39,484 nucleotides of DNA, from positions 131,727 through 171,210 of the forward strand of contig BFEA01000856.1 of the NCBI GenBank assembly GCA_003427395.1, written 5' to 3'. Shown here in pieces: positions 1 to 9,894 of this stretch. The DNA is from Chara braunii. Taxonomy: Eukaryota > Streptophyta > Charophyceae > Charales > Characeae. Both the position numbers and the translations under genes were made by a program. The notes under the pieces are model-generated. The model was not told the DNA's origin, ran no database searches, and worked only from the letters and a program-made list of their open reading frames with translations. How positions within the stretch are numbered: the first letter of the stretch is position 1; each line of letters begins with the position of its first letter.

Positions 1-109
1 ATAGCATTTTCCATTCTAATGACACAACCGGGGCCCGGGGACACACCCCTACATATCAACCCGGTACAAATCTGCTGAGGCCAATACTCAGCTTAGGCTC
101 CTGGGCCGA

Positions 110-263
110 GGTCCCACTAGCAAAAAGGATAGGATTGAGCTCCTGAATCTAGATGTGTTTTAAGCACAGATGCAGAAAAGCAGTTCAATCTCGATTTCTT
201 GCACATCTCCCAAAACTCGTCCAGATGTGGGCATTCGATCCGATCCTCTTTGCTAGTGGGACC
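110..263. repeat. Inverted repeat of LINE-tail-like arms
   Basis: The 26-base arms at 110-135 and 238-263 are reverse complements at 24 of 26 positions. They share a GGTCCCACTAGCAAA core and are separated by about 100 bases. The right arm is directly followed by a minus-strand copy of the LINE 3' stem-loop motif (269-292). The pair may therefore be two LINE 3' ends in opposite orientation, or a single foldback. Confidence 0.6.
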
Positions 264-751
264 ACACCCCTGGAAACCGGGTCCAGTGTCCCATTAAGGA
301 AATTCAATCTCCAAAAAAATAAAAAATTGCAAAGCAAATCTATGGCAGTATAATATCCTTGTTGCACAGGAAAACGCAGGCATGTTTCTAGAATCGAAAC
401 ACTATTGGCAAAGAACCACGAGCTATAAATTGCAAATCTCGAAAATGCACAAGGCAATTGACGAAAATTTTACAATTTTACCCTAATATTATTTCCAAAG
501 GCAGACTAAATTCTTAGATACAATTCAATTCTAAAATTCAGTCCGAGTACGTACTAAATTTAATCTGAACAAACACTAGAACTATGCGTATTAATATTAT
601 CTGCAGAGAATAAATTGAAAACAGCCAAGAAACGACCACACATAGAGAGTCCTGGGGAATTCAAAGGGAGGGAGATAAGGATAACCACGCCCACAGAATA
701 TACGAGTGGAGAAGGTACAAGCAGGATTTTCTCTGGTGGCACAAAATCAAG

Positions 752-1215
752 AGAATCACACTCCCAACACCACTCAAGGCATGGGTGACCCTTTGTCTTT
801 TTTTTTTTTTTTTTTTTTTTTTGAGTGGTGTCACTGTTCCTATTCCTGGAAACAACCACTCCTAGAAAGCAAACAACACTTTAACTCCAAACGCGGTTAT
901 GATTGGCAATTATTTTACCCTTCGCGCCCGGGAAAACGTTCCCACCGCCACCAGTGAGTCTCCCACTCCCGCTGATGGCGCCGCGACCCACAGCGCTTCA
1001 GGGCTTTAGGGCTTTACAAACCCCGCAACGATCTCATCCCTTCATCCTATTAATTTTTGAGATTCTACCGTAGGTATGTAAGTGATACAGATGTAAGCAG
1101 GAGTTCCCAGGATGACCAGAGGTCGAGCGTAGAACACTCCCCACACCACTCAAGGCATGGGTGACCTTGCATCACTGTTTCCTGCACTTGAAGAACAACC
1201 ACTTTCAGAAAATAG
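752..1215. repeat. Two diverged copies of a dispersed repeat
   Basis: Both copies (about 752-870 and 1139-1215) contain the string CACTCAAGGCATGGGTGACC. Further on both carry CACTGTT and a shared ACAACCACT block. In the first copy a T25 tract and a partial GAGTGGTGT duplication interrupt the unit, as expected if a poly(A)-tailed retroposon read from the minus strand was inserted or ends there. The family is not recognised. Confidence 0.45.
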
Positions 1216-2110
1216 ACTTCAGTGTATCGTGGTAGGCAGAATGTCAAAACCTTCCTAATATCAACTAAACGCTCTTTGTGGCTGACTATCTGCATACTTG
1301 GCTCTCACTCAAAACTTAACGAGTCTATCGATCCGACTGATCGGATATAGTTCTACTAACACTGAGAGATTTCCTCCCCTGAATACCAGTAGAACGAAAA
1401 GAACCTGGAGCCAAAACATCCCAACATCGCCAACAATAGAAGTAGTTCCAAGAATCGACTACGTAGACAACTTTCAAAGGAAGAAGTGAATTACCCAATC
1501 AAAATTTCAAAAATCTACCAAATATCAAACTAAAGGAACAATCTCAATGGCTAAAAGCGGCGAAGGAAGAATAAGCCTTAGGGTTACCCTCTCATCATCG
1601 CTGACCAAAACACTGTAAAGAGCCTTTGTTGCCTCAGACGGGTTTCCCACCACGCACCCAATGGATACAACTCTAGTTTGCTCTTCACCGGGGCTCTCAT
1701 ATCATCCCAACCCTGTGAGTTTCACCCTAAACCACAGCAAACATTCCTCTAGCGCTTAAGAACATCGAGAAACTGTGATCGGACACATACTTCTGGAAAG
1801 TTTCAACATCAAACACAACTCCCAAATAGGGAAATGCGTTGTGTAAATGTTTCCAAGGATATCTCAATCAATCATAAGAACTCATTACCAACGGACAAAA
1901 GCCATCAAATTACATCATGAATAAACAGAACCTAGAGGACCAAAGCAACAACCAAATTAAGTGAAAACCAGAACATGAAGCAAATGAACATCAGACTGCC
2001 TTGCGACAAAGATAGGTCAAACGAGACTTGTTGAAACCCTTGGACATGCCGGAGCGCTGCCACCATAGCCGCACACTCTCCCACTGCGTCCAGATGCGCT
2101 GTGACGCCTA

Positions 2111-4464
2111 ACCTCACGCCCAGTGCGACTTCCTGATCGGAGTGGGATGTGGGCCTGGAAGTGCGAAAAGGGGTGTGCCAAGGATTTTTGGGAAAATTGG
2201 GGAGTCTTAAGCGTATGAGTGCAATTAAGCGAGTGCGTGCGGAGGGGACTCACGGTCCGATGGGGCAGGGGTACTGTGGGCGACGGTTTACGGGGAAATC
2301 CCTCCGCGGTGGAGGTGGTCCCGCAAAGTTATGCCGTCGGGGGCCGCCACGTGGTGCAGGCCGCCGCGTACTTAGATTGGGCCTTCGAAATTCCGAAGTT
2401 CTCTATTCGCCGCTACGTCGGCAGTTAACGCAAAACGTACTGGGCCAATAGGGGGCTATGGCCGGCCACGGAATGACACTGAGTTGGTAATATGGGAGAA
2501 GAAGGCCGAAAGGAGGGAAACTGGTGGATGATGACAACGAATCCCAGGTGGGTGAAGTAGTAGGTGTGGTCGGGGGAAGGGAACTCAGAGCACCGAGGGT
2601 CGCTAGAGGTGGCGCAGTGGAGTTCCAGCAGTCATAGTCGATTCTCCGTGTGACAGGGGTATCGCCTCCTTATGAGCTCGTTTATCCACGGGGTGAAATA
2701 GTCCGGGTCGTTGGATGAGTCTGAGCTCCAAGATCGCGTCATGGTATCATCGTCGATGGGATAACTCGGGTCGGGATATCGTCACCACGCACGAGCACGT
2801 GCAGGGCAGGCAGACACTCAGTGGCGCCTCGGCGTGCTCGTGCGGGATGATGGTTCCGCCGCGAATCCCTCCGGGGTGAGTGAATCGTCGCACGGGAATG
2901 CGTGTAAGGGCGCAACTTGAATCGCGTTTACACGTGTTTCGGTGCAGCGTTCGCGGGGCCAGACTTTGGATCGTCTAATTGCTTTGGATTATGCAAGATG
3001 CAGCCATATCACAACCCCCATCGTGAGATAAGCAAAAGCGAGAAAACAATCGCTATCGGGGGCAGATTCCTATCCCATCTACCGCTACACTAGGTGCGGG
3101 CAAAGATTCGACACAAACGAAAAGTAAGGATAGGGATTCTCAACAAAAAGATAGACAAGCAAACATAACACCCATACATCTCTACATCCGACAATCATAT
3201 ACATAATGCAATCGGGACGGACATCGCAACGACAAGTGTGAGCAAAAACCCAAGGCCAGATTTTAGGAAGCCGAATCAAAAATAAGAACGGGCAAACCGC
3301 CCGGAGCCGCAATCAAAATATATGTACACAGATGACGAGTGGAAGAGATAAAGAAACAACAAATCCACGTACATCGGCCATCAACTCTCTCCTCCTCTCT
3401 CTCTCTCTTTCCGATGCGGACAGTCCGTCGTCACGCACCAACCCACGAAGTCGTCACCCCGCTTAGTCCTCCCGCACCCGTCGGATTCGCCCGTGCCCAC
3501 AGTCCGTCGTGGCCCACGTCAATCCCGCGCGTTCGGCACCAGCCCGTCGGGTCGCCCAACTCATGCTCTACTCACCTCTTACTTCGCTCGTGTGCCGACC
3601 GTTCCTTATCGCGCAACCCCGAGCTTCCAACAACGGGTTAAGAGAGCTGACTAACCGCGCAACCGAAATTTATAGCGTACATGCATGCGCGAAAGGACAC
3701 GGAATTACCAAGACTTAGAGTGAAGATTAGAGAAGGGACGCCTGCGTTTTGCATGATCGACCGCGGCGTGGGGGACGTAACCCTTCTCCACGCATCGATC
3801 CGAGCATGCAAACCGCGGCCTACGAAAATTTCAGCAAAAGAAAGAGAGGGAGGGCGGGAGAGACGAACTTTAAGAACAAGGATACAGTTACAATGGCGCC
3901 CGCCCAAAATTACAGTTACACACACGATTAAGGGCGCCCATTAATTAGAGTACCGTTGCAACCGCATGAAGAAGCGCGTTGACAAATGGCGCCGCGCGGC
4001 GGAAAAAGTCCTAATTACTGAATTCCTAAATTCCTATCTAAGGCAAAAAAAAGCAAAAAGCATACATTCCAGAAAGAAAGTCCAAAATTCTGAGAGCCAT
4101 CGGGGCTCGACAAAATTCGAAAAAGATTCAGAAGAAAATTCAAAAGAACGAAGCATTTTTCCGCGCGATGTCCGCACCAAAAAGATCGGAACCGAAACGA
4201 AAGAAACGACGTCAACATTCATTAATCGCGCGTGCGGTGGCGCGCCAGACATCCATCCGACCAATCACTCAACCGGCCTCCCTATACACACCCTGCTCCG
4301 AGCCCAGCCCTTCGAAAAGGAGCGACGAAAAAGACGAATAAGCAAGGGTACTGATGCAATTTTCCACCGATCCCGATTTCCCGTAATTGGCCTTATCTTC
4401 CCTGCTTAGGACCCCTCGTTGCAACCGGCAGAAAGTCGCACGTTACAGAAAGTGGTTAGTCACA
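2111..4464 (-). repeat. 3' LTR of the gypsy element
   Basis: This stretch matches 15582-17937 nearly end to end. Shared landmarks include the GATCGGAGTGGGATGTGGGC block near the low end and AACCACTTTCTGTAACG (minus strand) at the high end. On the minus strand it starts TGTGACTAACC where the partner starts TGTAACGAACC. At about 2.35 kb it is long for an LTR. I see no obvious purine-rich tract directly upstream (just above 4464), so the plus-strand primer site is either degraded or atypical. Confidence 0.92.
3668..3674 (-). promoter_or_regulatory. TATA-like box in 3' LTR
   Basis: TATAAAT on the minus strand, at the same relative place as 17140-17146 in the other LTR. It is probably functionally silent here because it lies in the downstream LTR. 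Confidence 0.3.
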
Positions 4465-5183
4465 TATGTGACGCCCAGGGGGTTCCAATATTAGCAAGCT
4501 CTTGCTTGCTTGTTGACACGTGTCGATTTCTCTAATCGATCGACACGCAGAGCATTTTCTTCTATGCCGCTTACCGTTCGATTGCATGGGGATGTCATCC
4601 AACGTGGCAACACTGCTGTTCCACTAGTTCCTCAGATTGGGCTCTCAACGATTCAAGGACGGGATCTTTCTTGTGCCGTCGCCGCGACACGCGTCCATTA
4701 CCTGCTGCATCAGTAATTAACCGGGAGGGGGAAAGGAAGTCGGTACATGGCGGCATGGCGGGGTGGAGGGTTTATGGGTAGTGGGGGTAGGAGACTCTCC
4801 ATTCCGGCTACAGTCTCCGGGAGTTCCTGGTAACGAATAATGCGATGGAAACAGGGGAATCGATTGCCAGTGCGAGGGAGGGACGCGAGATAGTCAGGGT
4901 AGAGGGTGGTAAAGGTTCGGAAGAGCGCTGGGTGGAAGCAATCGCGATCTTCCCATGCGGGGATGGTCCCCGTTATCACGCAATAAACCTCAATCATATT
5001 GTGGCCTCGCCACGCGGCACTGAGAAGCAAGACATGGAGCTAAAAGGTCGGGCGCATCGGAGGGAGGGATGGGGATGCACTACGATAACGAGGCGAGCGG
5101 CGTAGAAGTGGTGGAAGGTACTGCGGGGGAACGGATTGGAGGGGAACGTGACGGGGGTGGTGAGCTGGCGAAGGGTGAGGTAG
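4465..5183 (-). other. Region between last gypsy ORF and 3' LTR
   Basis: This is the internal tail of the retrotransposon. It contains an unrecognised 106-codon minus-strand frame (5030-4710) with no domain I can name. A long Lys/Arg-rich frame overlaps from 5725 to 4994, but that is an out-of-frame reading of the Glu-rich repeats of the neighbouring ORF. I see no convincing polypurine tract next to the LTR. Confidence 0.5.
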
Positions 5184-6370
5184 TCAAGGGGACGGCGAGA
5201 TAGTAATCGGGCACGAAGGCCGATCGCCCGCATCGGTACGTCGGCGAACTGGGGGACGGGTCGGGGAGGAGGGGGATCGGCTTCGTCGTCGTGCCGATGG
5301 GGCCGGAGTCGTGGCCGCAAGGTCGCCATCTTCAGGTCGGGGCTGCTCCGGATCTCGGTTCGGGTCGTCGCAGATCTGCAGACTCGCCGCGCTTGGGAGC
5401 TCCAACTCCTTTTTCCCGGCCGCAATCTCTTTTCTTTTACGGGCCGCCTTGGGATCCTCTGCCTCTGTACCTGTGCGCAACGCTTCTTCTGGCAAGACTT
5501 CCCACTCTGATCCAGCAGATTCTTCTTCATGCCCTTCTTCTTCCTCCTCGTCTTCTTCTTCTTCGCTCTATTCCCCCTCGCTGTGCTCGCTATAGCTTCC
5601 TTCTTCGGGGGTTTCGTCTTCTTCTCCGGACACTTCTTCGCTACCCCCGCTTTCTTCCAGCCCGCCTTCGTCTTCGTCACTCCCGGTACTCTCCTCCTCC
5701 TCCTCTTCTTCCTGAATGGCAGCAAACTGTTCTTCCGTAGGGTGCCTGAAGAAGGCAGGATCGCGAATAGCCCGGGGATCCAAATGTTGTCGCTGCGACG
5801 GCGGGATGCGCTTCGCGGCTCCTTCTATGCAAGCCGACCACTGAAGATGAGGTGTCAAGGTGCGAGAAAGAACATGGGGAACTGGATGCTCATCGTCTTG
5901 CGAGATGATGTCAAGAGGGAGGTCGTCCGCCAGCTGCGCTACCGGGATCGTGAGCTCTTGTGTGATAAGTTCCTGATGGTCGGGCCGTACTGTACCGAAT
6001 AAGAATGCGAGGAGCTCTCTCTGTCTCTTATACACATCTAGATGTGTATAAGAGACAGGGGCCGTACTGTACCGAATAAGAACGCGAGGAGCTCTCCCTC
6101 CACGTTGGTGCGCCAGGCCTGGATAAACAGCAACTCCAGTCGCTCTATGCAAGGCGGGTGTGCTTCGCCCTCGACCAACGTCAGCCGTACTTCGGCCAGG
6201 CACAGGGAGAGTTCGATAAAGTCTTCGCGCCACAGGATCCAATGGGGAGGATGAAGAAGGGGGACAGTAAGGGGCTCTAGAGAATAGGAAAGGCGAGGAT
6301 GGATGTCGGATTGCCAGAAGGTGGGAAAGGTGGAGGGGAGATCAAAAACGGAGATTGGAGAAATACTCAT
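5184..6370 (-). pseudogene. Gypsy extra ORF B, acidic then basic C-terminus
   Basis: Minus-strand ORF starting at an ATG (6370) that overlaps the stop of the preceding ORF as ATGA. The N-terminal half has no recognised domain; it is rich in Leu, Pro and Glu. It is followed by a Glu/Ser/Asp-rich acidic stretch (about 5700-5520) and an Arg/Ser/Pro-rich basic end (about 5270-5200). The reading is broken by the inserted Tn5 mosaic ends at 6021-6058. Skipping the 77-base offset between the flanking direct copies returns to the same frame, so that break is probably artificial. A TAG at 5568-5570 interrupts the acidic run, and the same frame continues beyond it to a TGA at 5184. Its position between integrase and the 3' LTR is where env-like or other accessory ORFs sit in some plant gypsy elements. 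I see no signal peptide or membrane segment, so an envelope role is not supported. Confidence 0.55.
5982..6097. other. Tn5/Nextera mosaic-end junction (artefact)
   Basis: Positions 6021-6039 read CTGTCTCTTATACACATCT and 6040-6058 are its exact reverse complement, giving a perfect 38-base palindrome of the 19-bp Tn5 mosaic end used in tagmentation libraries. It is flanked by a direct duplication of local sequence (5982-6020 and 6059-6097, two differences in 39). Translated, it gives the peptide SYTHLDVYKRQ, which often contaminates databases. The 77-base offset between the flanking copies is exactly what is needed to restore the ORF frame. This is assembly or library contamination, not biology. 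Confidence 0.97.
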
Positions 6371-6839
6371 TGGGGACGGGGGAAAGGAACGAGGACAGGG
6401 AGATCTGTCGGTGGATCGCGCTGGTACATCCGAAGGCCGTCGTATTCGATTGCTCGCGTCGTTGCGACCGTATCCCCGGGACGAGCCAGAAGTTGGGTCC
6501 ACTCGGCAACCAGATCGTTTGCCCACGCACGCAACGACGCCTTTACTGCTGAATGTTGTAAGGGGAGGAGCGTGGAAAGATCGCCACGAAAGTTGATGAC
6601 GACCTATATGCGGCTGACACCTGGCACCGCTCGCTGATGAACTGCCACTGCTTCGGCCAATACCACTGCGTCAGGCCGGCCCTCGATTCTGAACACCGCT
6701 GCTGCGTACACGCCCTCCGTGCAAAAGAAGTGCGCCACAGGTCTGGACTGAGGCAGGGATGATAGACCTGCCGGATCGTCAATCGATCACGGGGCTCAAG
6801 CGCTGCTTCGTTGAGGGCTCTCTCCTCCAGAAAACTCAT
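6368..6839 (-). pseudogene. Gypsy extra ORF A, function unknown
   Basis: Minus-strand ORF whose ATG (6837-6839) overlaps the stop codon ending the integrase frame, as ATGA at 6836-6839. It ends in the same arrangement, ATGA at 6367-6370, where the next ORF begins. The best protein-like reading changes frame once near 6730 and is interrupted by an in-frame TAG (within ...SRI-stop-VVINF). It is leucine/valine rich with several Trp residues, and no domain is recognised. Tight overlap with both neighbours suggests translation coupled to pol, but I cannot tell its function. It is an accessory ORF by position only. Confidence 0.45.
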
Positions 6840-8104
6840 GGCGATGGCGATGGTGACAGGGAGACAGAGAGGGAGCGAGAGGAAGAGGGAGATGCCAGAG
6901 AGGCAAAGCCGTCGTCCTTGACTTTCTCAGAGAGAGAAAAAGAGGGAGAGGGAGTCGGAGCAGAGGGGAGGAGGCGAAGATAGGACACGTAGCGTGTGAT
7001 CGGACGAGCTGATCGGCTGCCGGAGACCTCGGGCGCAAGTCGCACGGTGTTCACACCGTTCGGCCCGAGTTCGATCATGGGAAATCGCCCGTAAAATCGT
7101 GGCGCTAGCTTACCCTGGCGAGCACATTTCCTCACCTGTACGACGTCCCCTAATTTGTACTGGGTCTGTGGACCTTTGTTCCCGTTTCGGGCCTCGTAGC
7201 TTCGGACATGTCGGCCTTGGGCTAGTTCGGTCATTTTCTGTCGTTTTCGGGCTAGCCTGGGCAGTGACCGTTCCATTAGCTCTAGGTGTCGTTTGGCCTT
7301 GTCCCTAGCCGTGGCCCTGGTGGGCCGTCGGTCCGATGTAGACTCATCTGGGAGGCTTGGTATCGAAACGCAAGCGACACTATTGGTCCTTAATTGGAAG
7401 GGGCTTAACCCCGTCGATTCGTGGGGCGTTCCGCGATGGACCGCCAGGATGTGATCGACGATATCGGGTCAGGGCCTCGGATCCCGTGCCACGATGTTTC
7501 GTCGCAATGCTGTCTTTATCACCCGGTTGGTGTTTTCGACCAGCCCATTGGATTGTGACATGTGGGGTGCGGTGTTCCGTATGGCGACACCATGTATGAC
7601 CAGGTTCTTTAACACTTCTCCCCTGAATTCCGCTCCGATATCGGTCAGGATCTCTTTCGTATCCTGATGCATCCCGAGGAAACGGTTGACATATCGCGCG
7701 ATTTTCGTGGCTTGCCGTGTGCGACAAGGATACGCTTCGATCCATTTCGAAAAATGGTCGACAAATACCAATAGGACTGAATATTCGCAACTATTAGGGC
7801 CAGGGAGCACCAATATGTCGGTAGTGTCAATGCTTACTCTCTGAAATGGCCGTTCAACAACCGTGGGCACTATCGATCTTGGTGGCTGAATCGGCGCTTT
7901 ATCTGCGGCGCAGACTTGACAGTTGGCGACGATGTATTTCACATCATCGCGGATATTGGACCAGTACCACTCACTTCTGTCGATCGCGGACTCCGTGATT
8001 CGTACGGCAAAGTGGGCGGCAATTTCCTCGTGGGTTGTCTCAACCCATTGTCTCAACCCAGTCATACCGCATAAACGGATGCAGTACCACCATCCAAATC
8101 CCAC
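6836..8104 (-). pseudogene. int: Gypsy integrase with C-terminal domain
   Basis: Inserts the retrotransposon cDNA into the host chromosome. The HHCC zinc-binding module is present (HEEIAAH ... CQVC, near 8030-7915). The DDE catalytic core has all three acidic positions: Asp in SIDTTDIL, Asp in LTDIGAEF, and Glu in SNGLVENTNR. A TGA at 7469-7471 lies where a Trp is usual after ARDPRP; beyond it the same frame continues through HRGTPHESTGLSPF to the SH3-like C-terminal domain (YKLGDVVQV ... GKLAPRFYGRF) and then a Ser/Pro-rich tail ending at 6836. I see no chromodomain signature. At the N-terminal junction a 13-base tandem duplication (TGGGTTGAGACAA, near 8035-8060) shifts the frame; without it the upstream PHD-like frame runs straight into the HHCC module. 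Confidence 0.88.
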
Positions 8105-8600
8105 TGCCGTCCGTTTTTCGTTTTTCTAATCTCCCTTCTATCCATCGAAAATCCCGAGCCCTTTCGTTGGCCCTCCTCCGATCTTCCTTGGTGAAGTCCT
8201 GGAGGGACTTACCTACCAGGGTGGCAATTAAGGAAATATCCGTCCACACTTCGGCCCTTCTAAACTTTCGGGTCTTTTCCAATCCTTCTGACGTGGCATC
8301 CAAAAAACGAGCCTCGGTCGGAATTTTGTCTGTCCGGCACAAAGGCCACAACCACGGTTTACTATCATTTCTGTACTGGATGCACGGGCCATGGGCTCGT
8401 GCGACGCACTGTCGGCAATCTATCCAATCGGCATACCCTTCCCCGTTAGGACACATGGAGACCGAGTATACGCGGGAAATAGCTTCGCAAAAATAGCAAA
8501 ATTTGTCGGGCAGGGAGAGGAGAGACGAAGAGGAAGGGGGAGAAAGAGGACTAGTGGGATTACCTCCAGCACCCATCGCCACCGTTTTACTTCTTGCCAC
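8040..8600 (-). pseudogene. PHD-finger-like segment of gypsy pol
   Basis: This segment lies between RNase H and integrase in pol. Counting from 8600, Cys35, Cys38, Cys62, Cys65, His70, Cys73 and Cys88 follow the C4HC3 order of a PHD finger (8337-8498). The tell-tale C-x2-C-x4-H-x2-C core and a W-x-[C]-P-x-C ending are visible. The sixth Cys position is Trp85, so this copy's second zinc site should be damaged. PHD fingers in host proteins read histone H3 tails; in a retrotransposon one could guide integration to particular chromatin, by analogy with chromodomains in chromoviruses (inference). The frame is opened by GTG rather than ATG and is really an internal part of the polyprotein. It is preceded by a Ser/Pro-rich linker and followed by a charged, probably helical stretch. 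Confidence 0.65.
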
Positions 8601-8601
8601 G

Positions 8602-9250
8602 TGGAAGAACCGCCACTTGTCCGTATTTCGGCTCGTTGGTCAGGTCCGGCTCTTTCCACGATGTAATTTCCTCGCCCTTTGGTACCTTGGCAGGTCGATG
8701 CAGACGCGTCAGCCCGTCCGCATTGCCGTGTCGCTCTGTCTTTCAATGGACGATATCGAAGTCGTATTCCTGCAGTCGCACCGCCCAACGGCCAATCATG
8801 CCCGTGTAGTTGGTGAGTTTCTTCAGTGCCAGCAAGGGTTCATGATCCGTTACAAGGCGAAACTTCTGTCCGTAGAGATACGGATGGAAGTGTTGAATTC
8901 CCCAAACTACTGCGTAGCATTCGCCTTGAGGTGCCGAGTCATTCCTTCATTCGTCCGGTACGGTTCGTGACGTGTACTCGATGACGTGTTCGCGACCATC
9001 GTTCCCCTTCTGTGCTAGAATAGCGAAAATAGCTTCCGGTTGCCAGTCCGTGATGAGAATGAACTGCTTCGAGGGGTCCGGTCGAATCAAAATAGGGGCC
9101 GTCGCCAGAGCGTCCTTGAGGGTTGCAAAGGCCTGCTGGCACTCCGCGTCCTAGCTGAGAGGCTGGTCCTTCCGGTAGGTTCGTTAATGGCCGCGCAACC
9201 GTGGCGAAGCCCTTGATGAAGCGCTGGTAGTACGACTCTAACCCCAGGAA
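8602..9250 (-). pseudogene. Gypsy RT thumb/connection and RNase H domain
   Basis: Continuation of RT after the inserted transposon. The reading resumes at LESYYQRFIKGFA, exactly where 11864 leaves off when one 8-bp target duplication is dropped. RNase H landmarks follow: ILITDWQPEAIFAILAQ (an Asp followed by unusual residues), GECYAVVWGIQHF, RLVTDHEPLLAL and HGNADGLTRL. There are several lesions: a frameshift and a TAG before DAECQQAF, a TGA after VPDE, and a TGA where the conserved His is normally followed by Arg (a CGA-to-TGA change). A further frame change joins it to the PHD-like segment. Its role in an intact element is to degrade the RNA template during reverse transcription. Confidence 0.82.
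9243..9250. repeat. 8-bp target-site duplication, left copy
   Basis: CCCAGGAA, matching CCCAAGAA at 11856-11863 in 7 of 8 positions on either side of the element at 9251-11855. Confidence 0.8.
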
Positions 9251-9414
9251 CTATGTGTCCGAAAATCGATTCAACGCGGGTTTCGCGTTGAAAAATTCAA
9301 CGCGCGTTGAATTCGCATTCAACTCCCGTTCAAACGCGTGTTGGACACGAATAAACGGGGTTCGCGATGACTTTTTTCCTAGGCTAAACGTAATCCAAAA
9401 AATATATATATATA

Positions 9415-9460
9415 TATATATGGGGTTGTAGGTCCTTTGGAGGACTACAACCCTATATTT
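9415..9460. repeat. Hairpin in transposon copy 1
   Basis: Inverted repeat: GGGTTGTAG-GTCC pairs with GGAC-TACAACCC across a short loop, flanked by an (AT)n tract on the left. A hairpin of the same design lies at 29341-29382 in copy 2 at the matching end of the element. Confidence 0.7.
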
Positions 9461-9894
9461 TTATTTTTATTTTTTGATGTTTCAGTATATTTTTAAAAAA
9501 TAAAAAACAGAAACACACAATGCAAAAAACAAAAACTAAAATGAAATGGCTGTTTTTTTTGGGGGGGGGAAGGGTGTGTCGGGAGGGGATGGGGGGGCTT
9601 CAGGGGGTTTAGGGAGGGTGAGGGAAGGGGTGTGTTGGGAAGGGCTTAGGGCGCAGAAAAAATATTAGGGCCACCTATTCCTTATTGAATTTTGTTTTTT
9701 TTCCCTTCTGAAGGGCCCCCAGCCGAGATTCTGCAGGGCTCCCATGTCCCACCAGAGACACTCGTCATATATCGGACGAGAGGGGAGCACGCCAGCAATA
9801 TATCTTCTGGATCCGAAGTCTGGTCTGCGTTCAAGCAGTTATGGGCTACAACGACTTACTACTGTAGCTCTCTCTTGCTTTTGTTTTCACGAGC

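Larger units (their letters stand above)
1..2110. other. Gene-free left flank with repeat fragments
   Basis: I see no supportable gene here; the open frames are short and partly run through homopolymers. The segment holds an inverted pair of LINE-tail-like fragments (110-263), a stem-loop motif copy at 269-292, a T25 tract at 798-822 and two copies of a dispersed repeat (about 752-870 and 1139-1215). The stretch 1216-2110 shows no recognisable feature by eye. Confidence 0.7.

Noticed and set aside
4468-4490. Possible start of another LTR (TGTGACGCCCAGGG)
   Set aside because: It resembles common LTR termini, but I could not find a partner or matching end.
4994-5725. 243-codon Lys/Arg-rich minus-strand frame
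   Set aside because: It is an out-of-frame reading of the GAA/GAG-rich acidic part of extra ORF B; the Lys/Arg runs follow from shifted Glu codons.
5568-6242. Peptide SYTHLDVYKRQ in a predicted protein
   Set aside because: It is encoded by the Tn5 mosaic-end adaptor palindrome, not by the genome.
7099-8666. Plus-strand frames opposite integrase and RNase H
   Set aside because: The minus strand carries clear pol motifs; the plus-strand frames have no recognisable domain.
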